Shown here: in pieces, positions 42,844 through 51,949 of the stretch | Numbering within the stretch: the first letter of the stretch is position 1 | Layout of the letters: each line of letters begins with the position of its first letter | Assembly (NCBI RefSeq): GCF_030378065.1 | Contig: NZ_JAUCGJ010000023.1 | Coordinates: 1 to 64,000 of the forward strand | DNA length: 64,000 nucleotides | DNA from: Candidatus Venteria ishoeyi | Lineage (GTDB): Bacteria; Pseudomonadota; Gammaproteobacteria; Beggiatoales; Beggiatoaceae | Direction of reading: 5' to 3' | The notes under the pieces: generated by a model | The model's database searches: none | Told to the model about the DNA's origin: nothing | The model's input: the letters and a program-made list of their open reading frames with translations, nothing else | Program-made: the position numbers and the translations under genes

Positions 42844-44091
42844 ATGGCATTAATTGTACAAAAATATGGCGGTACTTCCGTTGGCACGACTGAGCGGATT
42901 CAAAATGTTGCGGAGCGGATTATCCAGTTCCGTGATGCCGGGCATGATTTGGTGGTTGTGGTTTCTGCAATGAGCGGAGAAACCAATAAACTAATCACTC
43001 TGGCTAAAGAAATTTCCGACCCGCCCACACCCCGTGAATTTGATGTATTACTCTCTACCGGTGAGCAGGTTACGATTGCACTGCTGGCGATGGCGCTAGA
43101 GTCCAGAGGTTATTCCGCACGCTCTTATACCGGTAGCCAGGTACATATTCTGACCGACAGCGCGCATAATAAAGCCCGGATTCTGGACATTGATAACCAG
43201 TATATGCGCACTGATCTGGATGCTGGGCGCGTGGTGATTGTTGCCGGTTTTCAGGGGGTGGATGCCAAAGGCAATATCACGACTTTGGGTCGCGGCGGTT
43301 CCGATACCACAGCCGTAGCACTGGCAGCCGCCTTAAAAGCCGATGAATGCCAGATTTACACCGATGTTGATGGCGTCTATACCACCGATCCCCGTATCGT
43401 AGCTGAAGCCCGTCGTCTGGATAAAATTACTTTTGAAGAAATGCTGGAACTGGCCAGTCTGGGCGCTAAGGTGTTACAGATTCGCGCTGTTGAATTTGCC
43501 AGTAAATATAATGTACCTCTGCGGGTGTTATCATCGTTTGATGAGCCTGGGAGTCAAAACAGCACTTTAATTGCCGCAGAAGAAGAGGAAGATAACAAAA
43601 TGGAACAGGCTTTAATTTCCGGAATTGCATTTAACCGCGATGAAGCTAAACTGACCTTGCAAGGCGTACCGGATCAGCCGGGGGTGGCCTATAAAATACT
43701 GGGTCCTGTTGCCGATGCGAATATTGAAGTGGATATGATTATTCAAAATATGGGGGCGGATAATAACACCACTGACTTTACCTTTACGGTGCATCGTAAT
43801 GATTACCCGCAGGCTAAGGAAATTCTGAATCAACTGGTTACCAGCCTGGGGGCTAAAGAAGCCACATTTGATAACAAAATTGTCAAAATTTCCATGGTGG
43901 GTGTGGGTATGCGTTCCCATGCAGGCATTGCCAGTGAAATGTTCCAGGCATTGGCAGAAGAAGGCATCAATATTAAAATGATTGCAACCTCGGAAATTAA
44001 AATTTCCGTGGTGGTGGATGAAAAATACCTGGAATTGGCGGTAAGAACGCTGCACAGCCAGTTTAATCTGGATGAGGAAGCGGTATCATAA
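42844..44091 (+). CDS. lysC: Aspartate kinase LysC (monofunctional)
   Basis: 415 residues. First step of the lysine-threonine-methionine pathway. N-terminal kinase motif VQKYGGTSVG, substrate loop FQGVDAKGNITTLGRGGSDTTA in the middle, and two C-terminal ACT domains (about 265-410) for feedback control. Methionine 253 follows a GAGGAAG stretch at the point where class I enzymes of related genera start a separate beta subunit, so an internal start is possible. asd or dap genes are not adjacent. Confidence 0.95.
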   Translation: MALIVQKYGGTSVGTTERIQNVAERIIQFRDAGHDLVVVVSAMSGETNKLITLAKEISDPPTPREFDVLLSTGEQVTIALLAMALESRGYSARSYTGSQVHILTDSAHNKARILDIDNQYMRTDLDAGRVVIVAGFQGVDAKGNITTLGRGGSDTTAVALAAALKADECQIYTDVDGVYTTDPRIVAEARRLDKITFEEMLELASLGAKVLQIRAVEFASKYNVPLRVLSSFDEPGSQNSTLIAAEEEEDNKMEQALISGIAFNRDEAKLTLQGVPDQPGVAYKILGPVADANIEVDMIIQNMGADNNTTDFTFTVHRNDYPQAKEILNQLVTSLGAKEATFDNKIVKISMVGVGMRSHAGIASEMFQALAEEGINIKMIATSEIKISVVVDEKYLELAVRTLHSQFNLDEEAVS

Positions 44092-44311
44092 TAAACTTGC
44101 CTTAGCCCATCACAATTTGGACTCAATGCTTCCTCCTGTTATACTCTTCGGCATTTTTTATCCATCTGAGTGCGGCAGATTTGTCGTGACATTCGGCTTG
44201 CTGGCAGCGTAAGGAATACTGCCAGCAGTTAGAATGGTGTGCTTTCTATTTCGGATAGCCACCTGAAACTCAGCTTTATCAGCTAAACCCATAAGAAAGA
44301 GTACCATCCAC

Positions 44312-46228
44312 ATGGAAGAAATTCTGGAAATTCGTGACGGCTGTAGCACCCCTGAGCAGCTATTAAAAAGTCTGACTTTTGCCCGTTACTTAAAAATCTA
44401 TAAAACGACTTTCATTAAGAACCTGGAATCGCGTCCAGCCAGTCGCCAGCATGAGGCTCAGCCTAAAATCGAGTTTATTAAAAGTGTTAAAATGCGGGAG
44501 ATTGTCGCGATTCTCGATCATAGCGGAAAAAATACGCGCGCTAAAAATGAGCGGGATCGGGATTTAGTGCGTTTCCTGGATGGCGCTTTTCATCACTACC
44601 GGGGTAGCGCTTATTCGCGTTTGGTGCGTCTGCAAAATAGCGTAGTCGCAAATGGCAAGGATACCCCTGAGAGCGTTAAAGATAAAATCACCCGCAAGGC
44701 GCAACGTTTATCCAAACTGATCTTAAAAACCCGTCGCCGCATGTTACAAAAAGTGGGCCTGGATATGGGCGTGCGCCGTACTCAGAGTATGACGGTTCCG
44801 CCTAACGTCACTGCTGGAGAAATTTCCGGGCATTATCTGAACCTGCCTGCTGATTATGTTTCTCTGGCTTATGTGCCATTAACAATTGCCGCCGATATTC
44901 AAACCGGCGTTAATTACAATACCCCTTCTAATAAACGTGCTTTGCCATTTTATGAATTAGCGCATAATCCCTTTAAGAGCAGCGAATTTGATCCGGAACA
45001 ATGGGTTTCAGTGGCCTTGCAGGTTGGTGCATCATTAATTGTGGCTTACCTGCATAAATCACGCGGCTGCATTGAAATGGAAGCGGGTTTATTAAACCTG
45101 TTCCCCTTTGGCAATATTGAAGAATTGCAACAGGGACGTCGCCCGGATGGTGTGTTTATTTTTGGCGATCCCAATGCCAGGGATGAAGATTTAGGTTATT
45201 ACTGGGATGATGAGAATCAACTACTGGTTGGCACTGTACCCAACCGCGATCCGCTGAAATACTTTGGTTACGCGAAAAAACCGATTCTGACTTTGCATAA
45301 TGTGTTGGCAATTCGTAATGGTGAAATCCCCTTGCACTGCGGTTGTACCCGCTATGTGATGCGCTTTGGCGAAAAAAGCGGTGCTCCTTATATTGCGGAT
45401 ATGTTGGTCAAAGCCGATGATATGGGCCGCGTTGTTTTGGAAACCGATGAAAAAGATACCGTGCGCCCGATTTTTTACGGCACGGAAACTGGTGCTTTTG
45501 CCTGTCTGGACGGTTTTAGTGAACAGGCCAAGCTGTTAATGCAAGGCCGGGAAGTTGGTTATAATCAGGCAACCGGCTCCAATGCCCGACAGATTGTACC
45601 GGTTGCGGAAGCTAAAGAAGTGCAGGACGGCGACGTACTGGACATCCTGTTATACATGAATAACTTCACGCTGATCGAAGAAGATGGTTGTACCATTAGC
45701 ATTGACATGAGCGTGGATGAAGCGATAGACAGCTTCCGCCTGGGTGAGCGCGTTGCTGCGGGCAGTACCCAAACCCATCGCGGCAGCAAGGAAAGCAGCT
45801 ACTGGGCCAATCCTTTCCCCTTGTTACAAGACGGTGATGGTAAGGTGCTGCATCCTGATTTATATGAAAAATTCCAGGAAAATGAAACCCTCTTTATTGC
45901 GGAAATGAAAAACCGGGTTAATAATAAAGAAATGATACTGGGCGTTGCTTATAGTCAATTAATGGCGGGCGCTTATAAAGACAATGGCGATGAAGACATC
46001 ACCCGCTGCGGTTATGCCAACCGGGAAGAGGTCGAGCAAAAAGCACCAGTGCGTTTGGCGGAAGACTTAATTGGTCTGATCAAGGAAAAAGCACTGGATA
46101 AGCGCAAGCGTTCCGGCGGCAAGATTGATCAAGTCAGTATTACCGTTGCACTGGTGGGTGATAGTCGTACTGGTAAATCAGAAACAGCGGAAAAAATGGA
46201 AGGCATATTAAGTCTGCAACTTATTTAA
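44312..46228 (+). CDS. Large unknown protein with a P-loop at its extreme C-terminus
   Basis: 638 residues, family not recognised. The N-terminal 170 residues are basic and helical. The middle is a mix of beta strands with YLHKSRGCIEMEAGLLNLF and LHCGCTRYVMRFGEKSG. The last 27 residues contain VALVGDSRTGKSE, an HprK-like Walker A (GDSxxGKSE). Only about 15 residues follow the loop, so the kinase core that should come next is missing: the reading frame either ends early or the loop has another job. A family C palindrome begins 35 nt later. An intact start region (ATG at 44312) is supported by AAGAAAGAG upstream. Confidence 0.6.
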   Translation: MEEILEIRDGCSTPEQLLKSLTFARYLKIYKTTFIKNLESRPASRQHEAQPKIEFIKSVKMREIVAILDHSGKNTRAKNERDRDLVRFLDGAFHHYRGSAYSRLVRLQNSVVANGKDTPESVKDKITRKAQRLSKLILKTRRRMLQKVGLDMGVRRTQSMTVPPNVTAGEISGHYLNLPADYVSLAYVPLTIAADIQTGVNYNTPSNKRALPFYELAHNPFKSSEFDPEQWVSVALQVGASLIVAYLHKSRGCIEMEAGLLNLFPFGNIEELQQGRRPDGVFIFGDPNARDEDLGYYWDDENQLLVGTVPNRDPLKYFGYAKKPILTLHNVLAIRNGEIPLHCGCTRYVMRFGEKSGAPYIADMLVKADDMGRVVLETDEKDTVRPIFYGTETGAFACLDGFSEQAKLLMQGREVGYNQATGSNARQIVPVAEAKEVQDGDVLDILLYMNNFTLIEEDGCTISIDMSVDEAIDSFRLGERVAAGSTQTHRGSKESSYWANPFPLLQDGDGKVLHPDLYEKFQENETLFIAEMKNRVNNKEMILGVAYSQLMAGAYKDNGDEDITRCGYANREEVEQKAPVRLAEDLIGLIKEKALDKRKRSGGKIDQVSITVALVGDSRTGKSETAEKMEGILSLQLI

Positions 46229-46262
46229 GCAGTACAGCATCAGTCTTGTTTTGACCTGTATT

Positions 46263-46295
46263 AGACCTTCCGGGTTTTGAAAACCTGGAAGGTCT
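46263..46295 (+). terminator. Palindrome family C, copy 3
   Basis: AGACCTTCCGGGTTTT with AAAACCTGGAAGGTCT, one wobble or mismatch in the stem. It is 35 nt after the preceding stop. No T-run follows (CGCTA), so it may act as an mRNA 3' end or a DNA-level repeat. Confidence 0.65.
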
Positions 46296-46442
46296 CGCTA
46301 AGGCACACCCGCCATTATAAAGTTGACGGCGTAGCAGAAGCCTGAGAATGAACAAATACCTGTATCCCATTGCGTGACCTGTCATTCAGGTTATTGCATT
46401 AGATAGCGGCCTGTAAAATTTTAGTTTGAATTGGAGACGTGG

Positions 46443-47585
46443 ATGTATCCTGAAAACTACCAACCTGTTGAACAAGCCCCCAGCCATGAGTATGAATTAT
46501 ACTTTGGCCCCAATCATCCGGGGATTGAGGGTAATTATGCGCTGCAATTACGGATTACCGGTGATCACATCATCTCTGCACGCGCTGATGGCGGGTATTT
46601 GCATCGTGGCTTTGAAAAGCTGATGGAAACACGTTTATGGATACAAAACGTGGCGCTGGTACCACGTATTTGTGTGCCGGATCCGGTGCCGATGGAAGAA
46701 ACCTATGCCCGCGCTGTAGAAATGCTGGGCGGCCTGGAAGTACCGGAGCGCGCGCAGTGGATACGGGTGCTGATGCTGGAAATGTCGCGTATTTGTGCAC
46801 ATATTTTCACTGTTGGCGGCAACTCCGCCACTATCGGACAATACAGCACCATGTTCTGGGGCGTGGCAGATCGTGACTTAATGCTGGATTTGTTTGAAGA
46901 AATCGCGGGGGGGCGTATTTATCATATGTATATCACCCCCGGTGGTGTGCGCCGCGACCTGCCAGATGGCGTTCTGCAACGCTTAAGCACCGTGCTGGAT
47001 AGAATTGAAGCGGGTTTGCCGGAATATGACGATTTATTTTTTGACAATCCGGTATTTCAGCGCCGCGCTCAAAATGTGGGCGCGATGACGCAACAACAGG
47101 CATTAGAGTGGGGTGTAACCGGCCCTAACCTGCGTGCCTGTGGCTTCCAATCTGATCTGCGCCGTGATGATCCGTATTTGGTTTATCAGGAACTGGATTT
47201 TGATGTGGTGACAGAAAGTGCAGGGGATATTTATGCCCGCACCCAGGTACGCCGCGCTGAAATCACTCAATCCATTCGTATTTTGCGCCAGGTGATTCAA
47301 CGCCTGCCGGACATCAAAGGGCCGATTCGCTGTCCATTGCCAAATCCGCTGGCCTGGAATATTCCCGAAGGCAGCGCCTATGCCCGTACCGAATCCTCCA
47401 AAGGTGAGCTGGGCTTTTTTGTTGTCTCTAACGGCGGCACTAAACCTTATCGCGTACATGTACGCGGGCCTTCCAGTATGCATGCGGTGCAGGTGCTGGA
47501 AAAAATGTGTACTGGAGCGCGTATTGAAGATGTTGCGCAAATTATGTTCTCGCTGGATGCCTGTCCGCCGGAAGTGGATCGTTAA
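46443..47585 (+). CDS. NuoD/hydrogenase-large-subunit-like protein with half of the nickel ligands
   Basis: 380 residues from the ATG at 46443 (GGAG 6 nt upstream). The N-terminal FGPNHPGIEG replaces the HPAAHG of true NuoD, so the quinone-site His is lost. RICVPDPVP (about 75-83) aligns with RICGIC of hydrogenases but keeps only the first Cys. The C-terminus DACPPEVDR retains one Cys of the second pair. The fold is thus of the complex I 49-kDa/group 4 hydrogenase family but with an incomplete metal site, as in Ehr-type complexes. No other nuo, ech or hyc gene is near. Confidence 0.75.
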   Translation: MYPENYQPVEQAPSHEYELYFGPNHPGIEGNYALQLRITGDHIISARADGGYLHRGFEKLMETRLWIQNVALVPRICVPDPVPMEETYARAVEMLGGLEVPERAQWIRVLMLEMSRICAHIFTVGGNSATIGQYSTMFWGVADRDLMLDLFEEIAGGRIYHMYITPGGVRRDLPDGVLQRLSTVLDRIEAGLPEYDDLFFDNPVFQRRAQNVGAMTQQQALEWGVTGPNLRACGFQSDLRRDDPYLVYQELDFDVVTESAGDIYARTQVRRAEITQSIRILRQVIQRLPDIKGPIRCPLPNPLAWNIPEGSAYARTESSKGELGFFVVSNGGTKPYRVHVRGPSSMHAVQVLEKMCTGARIEDVAQIMFSLDACPPEVDR

Positions 47586-47688
47586 TAAACCTGAGTTCGG
47601 CGTAAGCTTCATTCAGCGCGAAAGCTGCTGAAAGCCGCTTCCACCTCACGCTATTTTTTTAAAAACCTTATGTTCGTTTTAAATATAC

Positions 47689-49194
47689 GTGGCTGAAGCA
47701 AAAACAAAATCACTAAAAAAAACCAGTAAGCGCCGTCGCAAATTGTTTGCACCGTTGCAACTGGAACTGCCGGAAGATTGTGGCTTGCAGCATATCGAGT
47801 TGTTTTCTGAACTCAGCGCGCAACTGAAATCCCTGGCGGAGTCTGGAACCTTCGATGATAACCCGCGCTGGCAGCAACGCCGTGAATTCCTGATTAAACA
47901 AATTCTGGCAGGAGAAAAGCCCAGCCATTTTTTACAAGGCCCCGGTGATATTCGTTTAATGATACGTTTATGGCGGGAAAAGCCAGAATTTTTGCAACAT
48001 CTGCCTTTGGATAAGGCATTATTAAACGTACTGCGCCAGCAACTCGATCCCCCTTCACGTCTGCTGTTCTGGCAACTAATTCAACTCTATTTTGAAGTCT
48101 GGGATCAACTGCCTGCCCATCAAGCCTTGGCAAGTTGGTTATCCGATTTATGCCAAAGTTTGCCACCGCGCCGCAGTGAGTCAGCGGAATTACAAATCTA
48201 TCGCCAGCAAAGTGAGATTTTGTTCACTCCCGATCCCGGCGCGGCTTTTATACAGGCGACACAAGCACTGCAAGCCGATGTTCTGCCCCTGCTCAAGCGT
48301 TGGCATGTCCCGGAAACCGGACGTTTTGCACAGCACATTAAACGTCTTTATTATTTGCAACCACTTGAAGCTTTGCAGGTGGAAGATGTCGGTAAAACAT
48401 TACATCTGTTTCAAGTCTTGCAGCAGGATGCGGTTAAAAATTCCATGATGGAAGAACAGTTATTACTGGGACATCATGCCGCTAAAATTCTGATGGACAA
48501 GGTATTGGATAATGGTCTGGCACTGCCGGAAAACTGGCGGCACACGATTTTAGGCATACTCGGTGATCCCCGCGTGCCGCGTGCTGCGCCGCGCTTTCAA
48601 ACCTGGTGGGGGCGGCTGGACAATAAATATACCGCCGCCATGCGCAACTGGTTGTCGCAACTGGACTTAAAACTGTTTCTCAACATTCTGGAGGATGTGG
48701 CACACACCCACAACCGCGCTGATTTATTACGTATGTTTCCAGCCCGAAAGCGTTTTCTGGAAGGTTTGCAGGCACAGGGTTTGATTGTGGAATCACGTTT
48801 ATTACTGGGCAAACAGGCGGAAAACTATATCCGTACCCAGTTTGATCAGCGTGATTTAACCGGACTTGCGCAACTGGGCAGTTCTGCCACTTCACTGATT
48901 TATCTGAATTTGCAAGGCGTGCATTTATTAGAAGGCACTCACTCTTTTCAATTGCGGATTTATCAGGACATGCCCATAGAAGGTTTACAGAATTATGAAG
49001 CCAGCCACTTCAGCCTTGCCGCAATTCGCAAACAAAACGCGCAAGCCTCGGTTAAACACAGCCACTCGCCCTTGCCTCGTTGGCAACACAGCTTAATCCA
49101 ACGCCTGGGAGAACCGCCCTTTAATTTATATATTGATCCGGGCAAAGTTCTGTCCAGAGCCGATTATCTGAAATATATGGAACATTTTGTTTAG
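47689..49194 (+). CDS. Unknown protein, possible EH_Signature (ZorC-like) domain
   Basis: 501 residues, mostly helical, with a Lys-rich N-terminus (about 1-20). A region at about 300-480 has WLSQLDLKLFLNILEDVAH, LEGTHSFQLRIYQ and KHSHSPLPRWQHSLIQRLG; the Glu, the later His and Trp spacing recall the EH_Signature domain of ZorC in Zorya defence. The likeness is weak and zorA, zorB and zorD are absent. The start is GTG at 47689 with no good ribosome site. I would treat the function as unknown. Confidence 0.45.
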   Translation: MAEAKTKSLKKTSKRRRKLFAPLQLELPEDCGLQHIELFSELSAQLKSLAESGTFDDNPRWQQRREFLIKQILAGEKPSHFLQGPGDIRLMIRLWREKPEFLQHLPLDKALLNVLRQQLDPPSRLLFWQLIQLYFEVWDQLPAHQALASWLSDLCQSLPPRRSESAELQIYRQQSEILFTPDPGAAFIQATQALQADVLPLLKRWHVPETGRFAQHIKRLYYLQPLEALQVEDVGKTLHLFQVLQQDAVKNSMMEEQLLLGHHAAKILMDKVLDNGLALPENWRHTILGILGDPRVPRAAPRFQTWWGRLDNKYTAAMRNWLSQLDLKLFLNILEDVAHTHNRADLLRMFPARKRFLEGLQAQGLIVESRLLLGKQAENYIRTQFDQRDLTGLAQLGSSATSLIYLNLQGVHLLEGTHSFQLRIYQDMPIEGLQNYEASHFSLAAIRKQNAQASVKHSHSPLPRWQHSLIQRLGEPPFNLYIDPGKVLSRADYLKYMEHFV

Positions 49195-49305
49195 CTTGTT
49201 TCAGGTTGGTGTACAATCTTTTGCATAAAACTTCTAAAATTCAATCGATATAAGGAAGACAAGGCATGGATATTATCCAGGTTATAAAAATTCGTAGCCT
49301 TGTGG

Positions 49306-49339
49306 AGACCTTCCAGGTTTTTAAAAACCTGGAAGGTCT
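49306..49339 (+). repeat. Palindrome family C, copy 4, perfect 34 bp
   Basis: AGACCTTCCAGGTTTTT and its exact complement, no loop. It lies between the EH-like gene and the next gene's start, 12 nt upstream of that ATG, unlike the other copies, which are nearer 3' ends. It may sit across the ribosome site. Confidence 0.85.
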
Positions 49340-49350
49340 TTTGAAAAATT

Positions 49351-49968
49351 ATGCCCAAACCTCAGAAAATAGCTGCCCAACCCCGTATTGATGCCTTTGT
49401 ATTACGGATTTTACTACTGCTGCCCTTCTGCTTTGGTTTGTGGTTTTTATTATCTCTGCCGCTGCTGGCACCGGTCGCCTGGTTAAGTGATGGCCTGTTA
49501 AAACTGTTTTACCCGGATTTGATTGCCGAAGTCGTACAACAAGTTTACACCCTGGACGTGATAACCCGGATTGATAGCCAGCATATTGATGTTTCAAACC
49601 AGGGTTTGCTGGTGTTAACGGTGAACCCGCTGTTATACGGTTATGGAATACCACTACTGGTCGCGCTGATGCTGGCTGGCCTGAACCCCGGCCCGCTGGG
49701 TAATTTATTTTGGGTCTGGTTATGCCTGTTATTACCCATACAAGTGTTTGGCGTGGTGATGGCGATATTACATACGCTGGTTTTTGAAATGCCCGTTAGC
49801 GTTGCCATGCAGGTAACTGACAGCGAAACCGGGCGTAATATACTGGCCTTAATCAATCAATTCAGCAGCCTTATTTTACCCGGCTTAACCCCGTTTATTA
49901 TATGGTTTTATCTACAGCAAGATTACCTGCTTGAACTCATTCCCCAATTAAAAAGACTTTATTCATGA
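49351..49968 (+). CDS. Exosortase-H-associated-like membrane protein
   Basis: 205 residues with about four membrane segments: LLLLPFCFGLWFLL, a central pair near YGYGIPLLVALM, and a last one in LINQFSSLILPGLTPFIIWF. This layout, with the conserved NPLLYGYGIPLL, is that of the membrane proteins coded beside exosortase H (XrtH). No exosortase or CTERM-sorted protein is in the window. It overlaps yheS by 4 nt. The assignment is by resemblance. Confidence 0.5.
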   Translation: MPKPQKIAAQPRIDAFVLRILLLLPFCFGLWFLLSLPLLAPVAWLSDGLLKLFYPDLIAEVVQQVYTLDVITRIDSQHIDVSNQGLLVLTVNPLLYGYGIPLLVALMLAGLNPGPLGNLFWVWLCLLLPIQVFGVVMAILHTLVFEMPVSVAMQVTDSETGRNILALINQFSSLILPGLTPFIIWFYLQQDYLLELIPQLKRLYS

Positions 49969-51845
49969 TTGCATTTCAAGAACTTTCCCTGCAACGCGGT
50001 TATAAACCCTTACTTCAGGATGTTAATTTACGCATTTATCCGGGCTGGAAAGTCGGTATTACCGGTGCAAACGGCAGCGGTAAATCCTCTGTGTTCAGTT
50101 TATTACTGGGTGAATTACAAGCCGACAGCGGTAACTTGCAGCTACCATCAAACTGGGTGATTGCCCATGTTGCACAGGAAACCCCGGCCTTGGAACGCTC
50201 AGCGCTGGATTATGTCCTGGATGGTGATGTTGAACTGCGGGATCTGGAAAAACAACTGGCACAGGCAACGCAAACAGATGATGGTATGAAAAGCGCGCAA
50301 TTGCATGAGCAGTTGGCGCATATTGATGCCTATAGCGCCCATGCTCGCGCCGGACGTTTATTGCATGGCCTGGGGTTTAGCGAAGCGCAACATCAACATG
50401 CCGTGAAACAATTTTCTGGCGGCTGGCGGATGCGCCTGAATCTGGCGCGGGCCTTGATGTGTCGTTCGGATTTATTATTGCTGGATGAGCCAACCAACCA
50501 CCTGGATTTGGATGCCTTATTGTGGTTTGAACAATGGCTGAAAAACTATCGTGGAACCTTATTGCTGATTTCTCATGATCGGGATTTTCTGGATAATACC
50601 GTGGATCAGATTGCCTGGTTGCATCAATTAAACATACACTTGTATGCCGGTAATTACAGTGCTTTTGAACGCCAGCGCGGTGAACAGTTATTACAACAGC
50701 AGGCCGCTTTTGACAAACAGCAACGCCAGAAAGCGCATTTACAACAATTTATCGACCGCTTTCGCGCCAAAGCCACCAAAGCCAAGCAAGCACAAAGCCG
50801 TATTAAAGCCCTGGAAAAAATGGAAACCATCCAGGCCGCGCATATAGACTCACCTTTTGGGTTTCAATTTAAACCCCCGGAAACCTGCCCAAATCCTTTA
50901 TTTACACTGGAACAAGCCGATGCGGGTTATGGTGATGAACCGATCTTAAAAAATCTGAATCTGCGGATGCCTCCCGGTGCCCGTATCGGTTTATTAGGTG
51001 CAAATGGTGCGGGTAAGTCCACTTTCATCCAGTTATTAGCCGGTGATTTAGCCCCCATGCAGGGCAAACTGGAAGCCCACTCAGGGCTGAAAATTGGTTA
51101 TTTTGCCCAGCACCAACTGGAACACCTGCATTTGCAATCCACACCGCTGGAACACTTACAGCGTCTGGATAAACAGGCCACAGAACAACAACTGCGGGAT
51201 TTTCTGGGTGGCTTTGGTTTTCCTGGTGATCGCGCCACGGAAATCGTGGCACCGTTTTCCGGCGGTGAAAAAGCGCGCCTGGCATTAGCCTTATTAGTCT
51301 GGCAAAAACCCAATTTATTATTATTGGATGAGCCGACCAATCACCTGGATTTGGAAATGCGTCATGCTTTAGGCGTGGCGCTACAGGCATACGCTGGCGC
51401 TTTGTTGATTATCTCCCATGATCGCCACTTGCTGAAAATTACCACTGATCAACTCTATCTGGTGGCGAATCAAAAACTGGAAATCTTTGATGGCGATCTG
51501 GATGATTATCGGCAATGGTTATTACAGGAAAGCCGCCAGCAAAACCAGGCGAATACAACAGCAAACCCGCAGGCGCAGGACAAGCAAACGCGGGTAAAAC
51601 AAAACAAGCAACTCAGGGCGCAGCGTAAGCAACTGGAAAATCAGGTTAAAAAGCTGGAACGGGAAATTGAAAAACTTACCATAGAAAAAGAAAAGCTGGA
51701 AAATACACTGGCTGACCCGGCGCTGTACGAGGATCGGGAAAAAGCGCAAAAATATGCCGATAAACGGGAACACATCAGTGTGGAACTGGAAGCACTGGAA
51801 GAAACCTGGCTGGAAATACACGACCAGTTAGAAACGCTGGAATAA
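49965..51845 (+). CDS. yheS: ABC-F family ATPase YheS
   Basis: 626 residues, two ABC domains and no membrane part. First Walker A GANGSGKSS, signature FSGGWRMR, Walker B LLLLDEPTNHLDLD; second Walker A GANGAGKST, signature FSGGEKAR, Walker B as the first. The linker between them (FRAKATKAKQAQSRIKALEKM) and a C-terminal coiled coil fit E. coli YheS (637). ABC-F proteins act on the ribosome E site. A foldback repeat starts 4 nt after its stop. Confidence 0.92.
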   Translation: MIAFQELSLQRGYKPLLQDVNLRIYPGWKVGITGANGSGKSSVFSLLLGELQADSGNLQLPSNWVIAHVAQETPALERSALDYVLDGDVELRDLEKQLAQATQTDDGMKSAQLHEQLAHIDAYSAHARAGRLLHGLGFSEAQHQHAVKQFSGGWRMRLNLARALMCRSDLLLLDEPTNHLDLDALLWFEQWLKNYRGTLLLISHDRDFLDNTVDQIAWLHQLNIHLYAGNYSAFERQRGEQLLQQQAAFDKQQRQKAHLQQFIDRFRAKATKAKQAQSRIKALEKMETIQAAHIDSPFGFQFKPPETCPNPLFTLEQADAGYGDEPILKNLNLRMPPGARIGLLGANGAGKSTFIQLLAGDLAPMQGKLEAHSGLKIGYFAQHQLEHLHLQSTPLEHLQRLDKQATEQQLRDFLGGFGFPGDRATEIVAPFSGGEKARLALALLVWQKPNLLLLDEPTNHLDLEMRHALGVALQAYAGALLIISHDRHLLKITTDQLYLVANQKLEIFDGDLDDYRQWLLQESRQQNQANTTANPQAQDKQTRVKQNKQLRAQRKQLENQVKKLEREIEKLTIEKEKLENTLADPALYEDREKAQKYADKREHISVELEALEETWLEIHDQLETLE

Positions 51846-51849
51846 GGTA

Positions 51850-51890
51850 AGGAGTGAGGATGAAATAAGTGCAGGAACCGGGCGCAGGAT
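51850..51890 (-). repeat. Partial foldback element, family A
   Basis: AGGAGTGAGGATGAAATAAGTGC to GGCGCAGGAT matches the right end of family A in reverse orientation. The rest is missing and the next 60 bases match a different repeat, so this is a junction of two elements. It starts 4 nt after the yheS stop. Confidence 0.75.
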
Positions 51891-51949
51891 TTTTATTTTC
51901 CATGCACAAGATTAAAATCCTCACCTTTCAGGCGAACAGATTTATCTCT
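51891..51949 (-). repeat. 60-bp dispersed repeat, copy 2
   Basis: Reverse complement of 40121-40180 with four differences. The palindrome AAGGTTTTAACCTT in the first copy is kept as a stem with a G-U pair in the second. Confidence 0.8.

Noticed and set aside
44158-44349. 63-codon minus-strand frame across the start of the P-loop gene
   Set aside because: It overlaps a leader hairpin (CTGGCAG/CTGCCAG) and the start of a well-supported gene on the other strand; no family recognised.
47689-49194. A complete Zorya system
   Set aside because: No MotA-like ZorA, ZorB or the ZorD helicase lies beside it; the exbD at 28821 is 19 kb away and belongs elsewhere.
49266-49382. A 38-codon frame with a fair ribosome site (AAGGAAG) before ATG 49266
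   Set aside because: Its middle is the perfect family C palindrome and its end overlaps the next gene out of frame. No recognisable protein.
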